Virus record (IMG/VR): IMGVR_UViG_3300042905_001576
Span: 1-28,579 of that record
DNA from: a virus
Direction: 5' to 3' (one strand)
Length of the DNA: 28,579 bases
Below, piece after piece: positions 13,969 to 22,004 of this stretch. A program made the position numbers and the translations under genes. Position 1 is the first letter of the stretch; each line of letters starts with the position of its first letter. Below the pieces are notes generated by a model, which searched no databases, was not told the DNA's origin, and saw only the letters and a program-made list of their open reading frames with translations.

Positions 13969-14333
13969 TATACAATTATAAAAAATATGACATAATTAGA
14001 ACCATCGTAATGAGTAGATGAATCTATTGTTATAACTGACCCAGCAACGGAGAATTGACTACTAATTAATTCCTGACCATTTTGGAAAATTAAAAGTTGT
14101 TCCAAATTTGAAGGTAATACGCCTGCATTTTTTGTGACGGTTAAAATGGCTGTATAGCTATCTAAAAAGGATTCTTTAAACACCTTTGTAACACTACTAT
14201 TCTGTGTATTTGGCGTGCTATTTGTTGGCGTTATAGATCCTGTTCCGGCTACGCCTCCAGCCGAATGATTTGGAGTTCTACCCGAATCAAAATCTAAGCC
14301 CCTAAATAATACTGTTTTTTCCGTGTATGGCAT
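13968..14333 (-). CDS. Small fibre-associated protein carrying the RNGQ-type module
   Basis: A 121-residue protein between tail hub and large fibre, overlapping both by one base. The first 45 residues are Gly/Ser/Thr/Asn-rich and flexible, with FRGLDFDSGRTPN near the start. The last 70 residues (YTAILTV, LLIFQNGQELISSQFSV, SVITIDSS, NYVIFFIIV) match the module seen twice in the large fibre, where it reads VYRNGQILLPSQYTV and VFRNGQLLNNDQYNL. This looks like the widespread phage beta-sandwich with an N-G-x-x-L...Y-T core. Likely an adaptor linking hub to fibre, or a tip decoration. Role inferred from shared module and position. Confidence 0.75.
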   Translation of the reverse strand: MPYTEKTVLFRGLDFDSGRTPNHSAGGVAGTGSITPTNSTPNTQNSSVTKVFKESFLDSYTAILTVTKNAGVLPSNLEQLLIFQNGQELISSQFSVAGSVITIDSSTHYDGSNYVIFFIIV

Positions 14334-16579
14334 TATGACTGGTCTATAATTTCAATAAATGTACCTTGCACTATATCGCTTTTTAATTCCATAGTAGCCG
14401 TTTCCATGATAAATTTAACATCATTATTTTCAATGGCTACATGAGGATACCATGGATTGTCATTGTCTAAAACCTGAAAAGACATATTAAGCATTTTTCT
14501 TACCGGAAACAACTGACCTTTAATAATTTCATTAACCAATAATTGATTAATGTTTTTTCCGTCACCTATATTTTTTACACGCCATCCAGTCCCATCGGTT
14601 ATTTGCCATGTATTACTGTCGTTCTTTACTCTTATTGCACCCGGACTACCTAATGATGGACCGTCACCAATAAACACCCGTTTTTTAACACTTATACTAC
14701 TTGTGTCATTATTAAAAGAACCGTAAACGATAACATCATTTTGACTTCCTAAATTACCAGCTGCTAAATGTTCCATAAATAAATTTCCTAACTCGTAAAA
14801 TTTAAGATAGCTTGTAAGTAAATCTGTTCCCGTTGCCGTTTGAATCCTGCTTAATAAAAACCTTACACCAACGTCACCACTTTCAGGCATTGTTGGTGTA
14901 GTCCAATTTACGATAATATTATCAACTGTTCCACCAGCGGCAGGTAAGGTAGTCGCTCCACCCGGTATAACAAATTTATAATAGCTAAATGTTTGCTCCC
15001 AACTTTGAGCAGAAAAAGTATGCTGAAATCCATTATATGTAATATCCCTTTTTAGCCAGTATTTTACATGATTGATTTTAACGTAATTAATTTTCCCGTT
15101 AAATGTGCCGCTAGGGTCAAAGGTTAATTGTTGGGTTGAAATACAAACAATCCTTTCATAATATTCTCCTGTAGTTGTAATGCTAAAAGTATCGCCACCC
15201 ATTTTTAAAACAAGCGTTCCATTTGTGACCTCAATGCCAAAAGATACATAATAAGTCGCACCATTTGTAGGAGTAAAATTAGTGTAAACCAAATCGCCAG
15301 TTGCGTTGGTTGCTTTTGCGTGACCTAAAGCAGCTCCGCCACCATCGGAAAAAGTCCATCCGCTGCCTAATGTCCAAGTAGTAATTTCAGGTGAACGATT
15401 TGCCGTTAAAAAATCTATTAATGGTACGACGATAGGTCGTAACTCGATAACAAAAGAACCTTCTACTATATGTTCTGCAATTGTACTTGAACCTACTTGA
15501 CTATCCCTGTATTTCATTACTGAAGTAAATGTTATAGTAGCTTCGTCATTATTATAATCTAAATCTTTTGAGTTAAAAAACTCAGTATTTAAATTATTAA
15601 ATATTTTACCAGACAATAAATTTACCGATGCTATGTGTTCATATTCAATATCTAAATCCTTTATATGTCCATAATATCCCCATTTACCACCGCTAAAACG
15701 AAGCATTTTATTTGTTTCGGAATAGTTATCATTTTCAATACTTGATTGAAAGCTACTTTGTTGTAATAAAGTAGATGTTAGGTAATAAATATTAATTGTA
15801 ACGGCTGAATCTAAATAAGTATTTGGCTGAACCATAAAAAATTTCCTGTCCGAAAAAAAGAACCTTAAACCCAATGGTACCATCATTCTTTTTAGAACAT
15901 CATAGCACTTCATGTAGGTATAATTACCCTTACTATCTATCGTGTAAAAAACTTTATGATTAACCCTCATTCTAAGAAGTGGGTCTATAGAACTATCATA
16001 CGTCCATGAATCCTCATGCCATTGAAACGCACTAGCCAAAACCCCTATAGATGTGCCATATATTGATTGAACGTATGTAAGTTTTTGTAAGCAATTATTT
16101 ACATGATTTATAATAGTATCGTCACCTTGATAAATGTCACTACCGTCTGGCTTATAATCAATTCCTTTTAACCACCCTATGCCATCAATAGCATTTATGG
16201 TGTAATTATATCCCATCTCTAAAGGAATATCGTCAAACTCAATTAAATCAGCTAAAATATAGCCATACCAATAAAAGTTTGGTGCATTAGATGTGTCGTA
16301 ACCTATTAATTGAATAGTAAATCTACCTTCTGGTGCCGTTAAAAAATCGGTTAATAATAATTGTTTTTGTTCTGTGTCAATAATAAAAGTAAACTTAAAA
16401 TTACTTCCTATTATTGGTGCGTATCTTTCTAATCCATTTTCGACATCCGCCTGCCATTCTATTTGCGCTCCCGTAACATCTATATCGTATGTCATTCCTG
16501 AAAAGGTACTGTCATCTATTACTAAGTAATATTTACGCTTTTTTTCTGAATAAAATGTAGATGTATATCTTGCAGCCAT
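14333..16579 (-). CDS. Tail tip / baseplate hub-like protein (748 residues)
   Basis: It begins one base inside the tape-measure stop (TAATG), the normal place of the distal-tail/hub protein. The first 150 residues are beta-rich (KYYLVIDDSTFSG, FKFTFIIDTEQKQLL, FYWYGYILADLIEF), like the ring domain of Dit/hub proteins. The middle contains a helix-poor hub-like region with KCYDVLKRMMVPLGLRFF (about 224-241). A jelly-roll module (about 393-508) shared with the S74 fibre is inserted (TWTLGSGWTFS, GDLVYTNF, FNGKINYVKINH). The end is again beta-rich. No lysozyme or peptidase motif is seen. The shared module makes carbohydrate contact plausible. Confidence 0.75.
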   Translation of the reverse strand: MAARYTSTFYSEKKRKYYLVIDDSTFSGMTYDIDVTGAQIEWQADVENGLERYAPIIGSNFKFTFIIDTEQKQLLLTDFLTAPEGRFTIQLIGYDTSNAPNFYWYGYILADLIEFDDIPLEMGYNYTINAIDGIGWLKGIDYKPDGSDIYQGDDTIINHVNNCLQKLTYVQSIYGTSIGVLASAFQWHEDSWTYDSSIDPLLRMRVNHKVFYTIDSKGNYTYMKCYDVLKRMMVPLGLRFFFSDRKFFMVQPNTYLDSAVTINIYYLTSTLLQQSSFQSSIENDNYSETNKMLRFSGGKWGYYGHIKDLDIEYEHIASVNLLSGKIFNNLNTEFFNSKDLDYNNDEATITFTSVMKYRDSQVGSSTIAEHIVEGSFVIELRPIVVPLIDFLTANRSPEITTWTLGSGWTFSDGGGAALGHAKATNATGDLVYTNFTPTNGATYYVSFGIEVTNGTLVLKMGGDTFSITTTGEYYERIVCISTQQLTFDPSGTFNGKINYVKINHVKYWLKRDITYNGFQHTFSAQSWEQTFSYYKFVIPGGATTLPAAGGTVDNIIVNWTTPTMPESGDVGVRFLLSRIQTATGTDLLTSYLKFYELGNLFMEHLAAGNLGSQNDVIVYGSFNNDTSSISVKKRVFIGDGPSLGSPGAIRVKNDSNTWQITDGTGWRVKNIGDGKNINQLLVNEIIKGQLFPVRKMLNMSFQVLDNDNPWYPHVAIENNDVKFIMETATMELKSDIVQGTFIEIIDQS
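15055..15402 (-). other. Carbohydrate-binding-like module within the tail hub
   Basis: The hub segment (residues about 393-508) aligns with residues 128-240 of the S74 fibre: W-T-x-G-x-GWTF start, then G-N/D-L-x-YT, a Gly-x-x-Tyr strand, GTL with a following Gly, and a terminal G-x-I/L-x-x-V-x-I. The order of aromatic and glycine positions is that of family-4/CBM-like jelly rolls. Its counterpart in the fibre gene lies at 9239-9577. Confidence 0.6.
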
Positions 16580-18777
16580 TATCTTATTCTTGAATTAATA
16601 TTTCTAGCTTTTTCCATGATTACTAATAAATCACTTCCAGCCACTCTGGTGGTTAATATGTAAGGTGATCCGCCACCATCTAACATACCCTTTAATTTTG
16701 ATAAAGGTGCTATAACTTCCGGGTCAACCCTTGCATTTCGGTTATCTCCTACGGTTGCCATTGTTGGCCCGTATGCCAACCCACCTTGCGCAAGTTTTGG
16801 AGGAGCAACTTTATTAAGCATTGTATTGAATAAAACGGCTGCACCTGCACCTGCCGCACCTGCTACGGCTATAGCTCCAGGCCCTAAAGTTTTACCCAAC
16901 GGGCCGCCTAATATACCTTTTATAATACCTGCTACACCTTCTTTTATGTAAGCGCTAATAATCATTCTTGCGGCTTGCATGGCTGCACTACCTAACTTCT
17001 TCATATCGGTTTCACCTTGCATCGCCATATTTGAAAAGGCATCGGTTGCCGCAACTAATATATTTTGCATTGGAGTTAATGCACCCTCAACACTTTGTAC
17101 TCTATGTGTTATAGCATCAAATGAGTTAGCTAAAGATAAATTCGTTTCTTTTAATCTTTCGTTGGCAGCCGTAATACTTTCTAATTTTTTAGGAATCAAA
17201 TCTAAAGTAGGAAGCGTGTTGACATTTAACATTTCAAATTGCATCATACTTTTATTAGTCTGCATTTCTTTGATTGCATCTAAAGTAGTATTACCTTTTG
17301 GCTCTGTAGTTGGAGTTGCCTTATTTTTAGTTGTATTTTTTAACGAATCTTCTAAAGCTTTTATTTTAGCCTTCATTGCGGCTACTTCGGGAGAGTCGGT
17401 TGTTGTTGTTTTTTTTGTGTCATCGCCCCAGCTTCCACCTGCTCCACTAGGTTTACCAGCCGAACCACCACCAAATCCAACTTCAATTTCAGGTTTAACT
17501 TTTTGCTTATTAATTAACCTTAAAGTTTCTAATAAATTTACGGCTCCATCGTACACAAAATTAATAAAAGTTAAAACCGCATTTATTTGAGACAAAACAA
17601 CTTCAAAAGTAAACACCGCTATTTTCCCAAATACAAATAAAAGTAAATCAAATAACGGTTGAAGTTTGGATAATAATGTTAAAGTAGTTTGAAAAGCAGC
17701 TTTAATTCTATCAAAAGAACCTGACAATAATTTTCCTGTTTTTGATAGGCTTTTTTGACCTTCGTCTGTACTTGCATAATAAGCAACTAATGAACCTATC
17801 GCCGCAACTAGTAAATAAGTACCACCAGTCATAACGGTAAAAAGTGGTATCAATGTCCTAGTTAAAGTAATAATAGATGTTATTGATGTTGCAAATTGAC
17901 CAATGATTAAAATAACGGGACCTATTGCAGCCGCTATTAAAGCAAATTGAACAATATTTGCCTGTTGCGCAGGTGTTAGTGCTTTAAATCTTTCAACTAA
18001 TCCTTCTATTTTTTTTGAAATATTATCAAATACAACTTCTAATTTTAACGTTTCATTGATTGTTTTACCTAACTCATTTAAACTAATAAAAATATTGTCG
18101 CTTAGGTTTTCAAAGCTATTTGCAAGACCACCCGTAACATTTTGTGTTTGAGGTAATATTTCTAAACCCCTAGCTAATTGCAATAAAAAATCTTTAGCGC
18201 TAATTCCTGTTTCCCTAATTAAATCAATATTTGACGTTCCAAAAGCCGCTTTAAGACCCTCACCCATTAACGGTAAATTACTTTGAATAACTTTATAATC
18301 TTCCGCTAATATTTTATTTTTGGAAATCATTTGAGTCATTTGGTATTGAATTGCTTCTAACTCAAATTTACCTTTACCCGTAGCGGCTAAAGCTTTACCA
18401 AAACCCATTAATGTATTCTTTGCTTCTTCGGCTGATAAACCAACCGCTTGCAAATTTACACTACCTTGAACGGCTTCTTTTAATCCTAATCCTGGAAGCC
18501 TTGCAACTTCTCTAAGTTTTACTATTTCATCTTTTGCTAGTTGGCTACTTCCCATAATGGCAGTCATACCTTTTTCTAGCTTTTCCATTTCGGCAAAAGC
18601 CTTTAATGATGCTGCACCAAGTCCAATAATAGGTAATGTCAAAGATGTGGTAAGATTAGAACCTACGTTCTTCATCGTATTACCAAACTTAGTCATAGAC
18701 TTTTCTACCTTACCTAATTCTTTATCGAGATTAGTGGTATCAATACCCAGCTTTAAAAGTAGTTTACCTATTGCCAT
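16579..18777 (-). CDS. Tape measure protein
   Basis: A 732-residue tape measure that sets tail length and enters the host at injection. It starts right after the chaperone stop (TAA then ATG). The amino part is the tape-measure N-terminal domain (LKAFAEMEKLEKGM, GLSAEEAKNTLMGFGKALAA, LAEDYKVIQSNLPLMGEGLK). A long hydrophobic region (about 265-335) holds two or three potential membrane helices. A Gly/Thr/Lys-rich linker and a coiled region follow. The end has an Ala/Gly-rich hydrophobic segment (GAIAVAGAAGAGAAVLF) and the common LAQGGLAYGPTMATVGD close. By the usual 1.5 angstrom per residue rule the tail would be about 110 nm. No peptidase or lysozyme domain is visible. Confidence 0.9.
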   Translation of the reverse strand: MAIGKLLLKLGIDTTNLDKELGKVEKSMTKFGNTMKNVGSNLTTSLTLPIIGLGAASLKAFAEMEKLEKGMTAIMGSSQLAKDEIVKLREVARLPGLGLKEAVQGSVNLQAVGLSAEEAKNTLMGFGKALAATGKGKFELEAIQYQMTQMISKNKILAEDYKVIQSNLPLMGEGLKAAFGTSNIDLIRETGISAKDFLLQLARGLEILPQTQNVTGGLANSFENLSDNIFISLNELGKTINETLKLEVVFDNISKKIEGLVERFKALTPAQQANIVQFALIAAAIGPVILIIGQFATSITSIITLTRTLIPLFTVMTGGTYLLVAAIGSLVAYYASTDEGQKSLSKTGKLLSGSFDRIKAAFQTTLTLLSKLQPLFDLLLFVFGKIAVFTFEVVLSQINAVLTFINFVYDGAVNLLETLRLINKQKVKPEIEVGFGGGSAGKPSGAGGSWGDDTKKTTTTDSPEVAAMKAKIKALEDSLKNTTKNKATPTTEPKGNTTLDAIKEMQTNKSMMQFEMLNVNTLPTLDLIPKKLESITAANERLKETNLSLANSFDAITHRVQSVEGALTPMQNILVAATDAFSNMAMQGETDMKKLGSAAMQAARMIISAYIKEGVAGIIKGILGGPLGKTLGPGAIAVAGAAGAGAAVLFNTMLNKVAPPKLAQGGLAYGPTMATVGDNRNARVDPEVIAPLSKLKGMLDGGGSPYILTTRVAGSDLLVIMEKARNINSRIR

Positions 18778-19029
18778 TTATAATTCTTTATCCCATTTGT
18801 CAAATATTGTTTTGTCATTATTTGTCAAACTTCTTTTAGTTTCTTTTTTGGTTGGATTCTCCCACGGAAATTCGATTAAATCTTTTGGCTTTAAACTCTT
18901 TCCTTTTGCCGTATGGACATTTAATAATAAAGTTGTTTGCCATCGTATTCGTTCCCATTCTGTTTGCTCCTGTTGTTCAAAGAAATTGTTATAGCCTTGC
19001 ATAGCCATAACAACCTCTCGGAAACTCAT
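18778..19029 (-). CDS. T-like half of the tail assembly chaperone (read by -1 frameshift)
   Basis: The 83 codons from ATG 19029 are the distal part of a longer open frame that continues without stop back to the slippery site at 19119. A -1 shift there joins residue Asn102 of the upstream chaperone to 113 further residues (RSGEGGELTLEYIERF... first, ending in this segment), making a 215-residue fusion like lambda gpGT. Residues here are helical and charged (REVVMAMQGYNNFFEQQEQT), with WERIRWQTTLLL and a basic tail. Independent initiation at ATG 19029 is possible but not needed. The last codon abuts the tape-measure ATG, the protein it should chaperone. Confidence 0.85.
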   Translation of the reverse strand: MSFREVVMAMQGYNNFFEQQEQTEWERIRWQTTLLLNVHTAKGKSLKPKDLIEFPWENPTKKETKRSLTNNDKTIFDKWDKEL

Positions 19030-19055
19030 TTCATTGTATTGCGAAGGAGGAAATC

Positions 19056-19424
19056 TTAAAACTCCGAAACAAAAGCGTTCGATGTATTCAAGGGTAAGCT
19101 CTCCGCCTTCGCCACTACGTTTTTTTGGCTCTCATCTTCTGGTGGTGAAATCTCGTTTGAAATCATTTCCATTATACGAGCTATACCACCCATATCAGTA
19201 TCGACCAAATCGCAAAAAGATTGTAAATCATAAGGACATTTTTCTCCTTTAGCTTTGTACCCCTGTTGAACGCCTGCAAAGGCTAATTCAAGAGCTAAAA
19301 GAAGATCTTCGCCAAGTAGGGAAAGGTCACTTAATTTAAGCTTCCTTTCCCTTAAAAATGTACCTAAAACGAACATACCAAATTTAATTGGAATGTCCGC
19401 ATTAGCTATTTTTATTGTTTTCAT
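19056..19424 (-). CDS. Tail assembly chaperone, G-like
   Basis: A 122-residue, mainly helical protein between major tail and tape-measure genes, the standard position of lambda G-type chaperones. Segments: MKTIKIANADIPIKFGM strand start, LRERKLKLSDLSLLGED helix, an Ala/Leu-rich helix (LLLALELAFAGVQQGY), CPYDLQSFCDLVDTDMGG, and IARIMEMISNEI. Codons 100-102 read CAA AAA AAC and contain the A AAA AAC slippery heptamer. Without a shift, translation adds 20 residues and stops at 19056. It coats the tape measure so the tail tube can polymerise around it. The lambda-like arrangement makes the assignment strong despite weak sequence identity to any named family. Confidence 0.85.
   Translation of the reverse strand: MKTIKIANADIPIKFGMFVLGTFLRERKLKLSDLSLLGEDLLLALELAFAGVQQGYKAKGEKCPYDLQSFCDLVDTDMGGIARIMEMISNEISPPEDESQKNVVAKAESLPLNTSNAFVSEF
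19119..19125 (-). promoter_or_regulatory. Programmed -1 ribosomal frameshift site (A AAA AAC)
   Basis: On the left-going strand the heptamer A AAA AAC lies in the exact X XXY YYZ phase of the upstream frame (codons CAA AAA AAC, residues 100-102). After a -1 slip the next codon CGT (19119-19117) opens a frame that runs 113 codons to 18778. No obvious downstream stimulatory hairpin was identified by eye. Confidence 0.9.
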
Positions 19425-19441
19425 TTTAGGTAATTTTAAAA

Positions 19442-19870
19442 TTATGCTTTAGTAGTTTTCACAATCGCTCCAGTAACTTCAAATGAAGCTGAATAGCTTA
19501 CATTCTCTTCCACACCAGCGTTTAAGTCTAATGATGTACAAATGGCACTCATAGTGTACACATTATCACCCACAACGTCGGTAGTAAACTTAATAGTCAA
19601 TGCGGTACCTGCCACGAGGTCGGTAAATAAATCATCAAACAAATAGTTTGTTGAAGCATCGCCCGGGCCCGCATATAACGCCTCCGTCGAAAGTGTTCCG
19701 GAAAGTTGACCTTTCTTTACTTCTCTCCATCCTCCAGCCGCAGAATCCTTTGTAAGAATTTCACGCATTGCAGATGAAATGTTCATTTGGCAAGATGTGG
19801 CATAGCCGATAGCCGTACTATCTTTGTAAAGCCTCATTAACGTACCATTAATTATTCCAGTAGTTGGCAT
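19442..19870 (-). CDS. Major tail tube protein (TP901-1 type)
   Basis: A 142-residue beta-rich protein located just upstream of the tail chaperones. It opens with GIINGTLMRLYKDSTAIGYATSC-type strands, has NISSAMREILTKDS, GGWREVKKGQLSGTLSTEAL (typical tube beta hairpin and loop) and a Val/Thr-rich end (VSYSASFEVTGAIVK), matching the TP901-1/phage_tail_2 family pattern. It polymerises as hexameric rings around the tape measure. Its size is near the lower limit of the family (about 140-200). Six bases separate it from the upstream small gene. Confidence 0.85.
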   Translation of the reverse strand: MPTTGIINGTLMRLYKDSTAIGYATSCQMNISSAMREILTKDSAAGGWREVKKGQLSGTLSTEALYAGPGDASTNYLFDDLFTDLVAGTALTIKFTTDVVGDNVYTMSAICTSLDLNAGVEENVSYSASFEVTGAIVKTTKA

Positions 19871-19876
19871 GGTTAT

Positions 19877-20122
19877 TTATTTTTTTTGTTTAGTAATATT
19901 TTCTTCTTCATCACTTTGGAAATATTCCGCAGGAACAGGAATAGGAATGTAAACAGGCTCTTGTTTCACCTCCTCTTTTTTTGGCATATCTTCTACGACA
20001 TAATCTTCATCAAGTAGCTCCGCTATGCCATCTTTAATCATTTGTTCCCCATATTCCGAAAGAAAAACGCCAGTGTTACCCGGTTGTTTTCCATTCCATT
20101 CTTTTAAAAGTCTTAGTTTCAT
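19877..20122 (-). CDS. Small acidic protein of the head-tail region, 81 residues
   Basis: It lies between tail terminator and tail tube genes and overlaps the former by four bases. The amino end (MKLRLLKEWNGKQPGNTGVFLSEYG) followed by a helix (EQMIKDGIAELLD) resembles the protein at 22001-22213, where KVRFIKS, a Gly-Tyr turn and AKELIRLEIAIE appear in the same order. The rest is an acidic, Pro-rich tail (VYIPIPVPAE) ending with EEEN and Lys. Both may share a compact fold with an extended tail. Role unknown; minor joining or decoration function by position. Confidence 0.65.
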   Translation of the reverse strand: MKLRLLKEWNGKQPGNTGVFLSEYGEQMIKDGIAELLDEDYVVEDMPKKEEVKQEPVYIPIPVPAEYFQSDEEENITKQKK

Positions 20123-20508
20123 CTTTTCATTTTTATCATAAAATCAATGCTGACCCAATAAACGGAAAGTTCTGCATTAAATACCTGTGAACTTTGCCTA
20201 ACATATTTTATAGTTTGCACCTCAACACCCTCAAGTGTACCAACGAATCTGTCTAATCTATTTCTAATTAAATTAGCTAGGTTTTGGGTCGTGTCGTAGT
20301 TTTGGGTATAAACGTCAATTTGCAAATCAATTTCTTCTAAATTACTTTGTCCGTCTTTAAAGTCAACTGGATTGCTATCAATGATAGAATAAACAATAAA
20401 TGGATAATCAACATTTTGAGGCGTAATATCAGGGTAGATATTAGTGCTAATAATAGCAGTAATATTTGAAGCAGTTGACAATCTTGCATAAATTAATTTA
20501 CCTATCAT
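20119..20508 (-). CDS. Tail completion/terminator protein (DUF3168-like)
   Basis: A 129-residue protein with the DUF3168 pattern: an N-terminal helix (IGKLIYARLSTASNITAIIS), NIYPDITPQNVDYPFIVYSII (Tyr-Pro...Pro...PF-x-x-Y core), then strands EEIDLQIDVYTQNY, a helix with QNLANLIRNRLDRF, and a beta finish (ELSVYWVSIDFMIK). Proteins of this fold cap the tail tube and join it to the head (lambda gpU/HK97 gp10-11 neighbourhood). It is coupled to its neighbours by four-base overlaps, in the conserved order after the gp10-like gene. Confidence 0.8.
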   Translation of the reverse strand: MIGKLIYARLSTASNITAIISTNIYPDITPQNVDYPFIVYSIIDSNPVDFKDGQSNLEEIDLQIDVYTQNYDTTQNLANLIRNRLDRFVGTLEGVEVQTIKYVRQSSQVFNAELSVYWVSIDFMIKMKR

Positions 20509-21074
20509 ATCTCCCAGAATTTACGCGGGTACTGTTGTGCCATTCTTAATGCCTCTTGTGACATTTTTTGAATAACAGCCATTTGACTAGCCCTTTCAGC
20601 TTTGTTTTTTACTTTTCTAACCCATGCTTTTGTACTTCCGTAAATCATGTGCGCATAAAACCCATCGGTCTTACCATCGCTTCCTAATGTAGCTCCTTTA
20701 CCTTGTGGTTGATATAAAGGCCCTATTGAGGAAGTAGCTTTTTTTAAATTCTTTACGTCTGATATAATTTTAATAGAACGTTGTAAGTTACCCGGCATAA
20801 TATTGTAAACTAAGCCTTCGCCCTTAACATAATATTTATGTGGCTTTTTTGAGATAGGTACTTGATTTTTATAAGCCTCTAAAGCTATTGGCTCCGCTGC
20901 TTTTGCAATTTCTTTTCTTTTATCAATAGTAATTTTCTTCATTAAGTCATCGAGTTCAACTACAGCCTCCGCAAGATTGTAAATAGCAAGTAAACTACCC
21001 TTTTTTGTAACCTTTTTTTGGGTTTGGGCTTGAAGTCTCCTAAGATTGTCTAACCTTGCTTGTTTGATAAACAT
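20505..21074 (-). CDS. HK97 gp10-like head-tail component
   Basis: A 189-residue protein. The gp10 pattern is seen in its central helix (KRKEIAKAAEPIALEAYKNQ, 52-71), the PISKKPHKYY loop, PGNLQRSIKII (about 94-104), and TDGFYAHMIYGSTKAW (136-151), which is the family's Tyr-x-x-x-x-E/Y-G-T segment. The N-terminal 45 residues are a basic coiled region longer than usual. It sits between head-closure and DUF3168-like genes, exactly the family's usual place. Thought to act in joining head and tail. Confidence 0.8.
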   Translation of the reverse strand: MFIKQARLDNLRRLQAQTQKKVTKKGSLLAIYNLAEAVVELDDLMKKITIDKRKEIAKAAEPIALEAYKNQVPISKKPHKYYVKGEGLVYNIMPGNLQRSIKIISDVKNLKKATSSIGPLYQPQGKGATLGSDGKTDGFYAHMIYGSTKAWVRKVKNKAERASQMAVIQKMSQEALRMAQQYPRKFWEI

Positions 21075-21076
21075 AA

Positions 21077-21433
21077 TTAAACGGTTGCGTAGCTATCAAA
21101 ATAAAAACCTGTAAAGTCGATAAATCGCTTATCGTGACTTACAGCTAAATTTTTTACTTGATATACTTTGTTATTAAAAATAACTCTTGATTCCTCTGTG
21201 ATACTTGAATTATACCGAATGGTAAATTCAATAACATTCTTAACGGTATTTTTACCCTCAATAACTGTTTCGTTTGAACGTGATAATTTACTATCAATAT
21301 AAGCCCAAATGGTAGCAACATTCGTCCATGCTTCGGTTGTAAAACCTGTTAACGTTTTTGTTCGTGTAACATTTTGAAGGATAATTCTATCCCTCATTTT
21401 ACCAATAACTTCATTTTTATTATACCCAGTCAT
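21077..21433 (-). CDS. Head closure / head-tail joining protein (SPP1 gp16-like)
   Basis: A 118-residue beta-barrel protein with the Phage_H_T_join pattern: GKMRDRIILQN (11-21), then TRTKTLTGFTTEAWTNVATIWAYID (about 23-47), ETVIEGKNTVKNVIEFTIRYN, RVIFNNKVYQVKNL, and KRFIDFTGF near the end. It seals the connector after packaging. The start overlaps the upstream adaptor gene by 14 bases (21420-21433). Length and motif order agree with the family (about 100-120). Confidence 0.85.
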   Translation of the reverse strand: MTGYNKNEVIGKMRDRIILQNVTRTKTLTGFTTEAWTNVATIWAYIDSKLSRSNETVIEGKNTVKNVIEFTIRYNSSITEESRVIFNNKVYQVKNLAVSHDKRFIDFTGFYFDSYATV

Positions 21434-22004
21434 ATTTGTGTCTGTTTAACATTACGTCCGAAGCCGTAGGCATTTTATAAACACTATCAGTCCTATTCTC
21501 GTAAATGTTAGCTATCATTTTTAGAATAGCTATTCTAATATCAGTCGGGCAGCTTGTTGCACTTGTTCCAAATCCTGCCACATAAGTAATCGTAACATCA
21601 TTTAATGAAAGATAAGTATCTGGAAAGTCCTGGTCAACTGCTTCACCTATTATTCCCCTGTATGTGTCAACTTCGTATAAATTTTGTGGTAATGTTTGGC
21701 TATTGCCATTTTCGTCTAGGTAGGTAATTGAAGTAACACTAATTACCGGATAAACCAATAATTTAATTACATTTTCGTAATCAGTAGCAACCTTATAAGA
21801 AGATGGAAATCTTTCTAATCTTTGTATAATCGTTTTATTTAAAGTGCTAATATTTTGCCTAGCCTCAACCGCTTCTCTCGCACCTTTAATAATAGTAGTA
21901 ATTAAAGAGTCGTCCGCTGAATCCTCAACTTTTAAATAATTTTTGACTTCGGATAAAGTCCATAATTCATTTGTCTGGTCAACGGTAACTCTCCAAGGTT
22001 TCAT
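21420..22004 (-). CDS. Head-tail connector adaptor (HK97 gp6-like)
   Basis: A 194-residue, mostly helical protein with the gp6/SPP1 gp15 signature: LWTLSEVKNYLKVEDSADD (14-32), SLITTIIKGAREAVEARQN (33-51), a beta insertion with PVISVTSITYLDENGN (86-101), a DVTITYVAGFG strand (136-146), and the helix PTDIRIAILKMIANIYENR (153-171). It forms the ring beneath the portal. The amino insertion is typical of the longer form (phage_chp_2). It overlaps the small gene upstream by four bases. Confidence 0.87.
   Translation of the reverse strand: MKPWRVTVDQTNELWTLSEVKNYLKVEDSADDSLITTIIKGAREAVEARQNISTLNKTIIQRLERFPSSYKVATDYENVIKLLVYPVISVTSITYLDENGNSQTLPQNLYEVDTYRGIIGEAVDQDFPDTYLSLNDVTITYVAGFGTSATSCPTDIRIAILKMIANIYENRTDSVYKMPTASDVMLNRHKYDWV

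Noticed and set aside
16979-17590. A 203-codon + strand frame inside the tape-measure gene
   Set aside because: Antisense shadow of a well-supported tape-measure protein; no leader, no neighbours on that strand and an implausible Val/Phe/Ser-rich composition.
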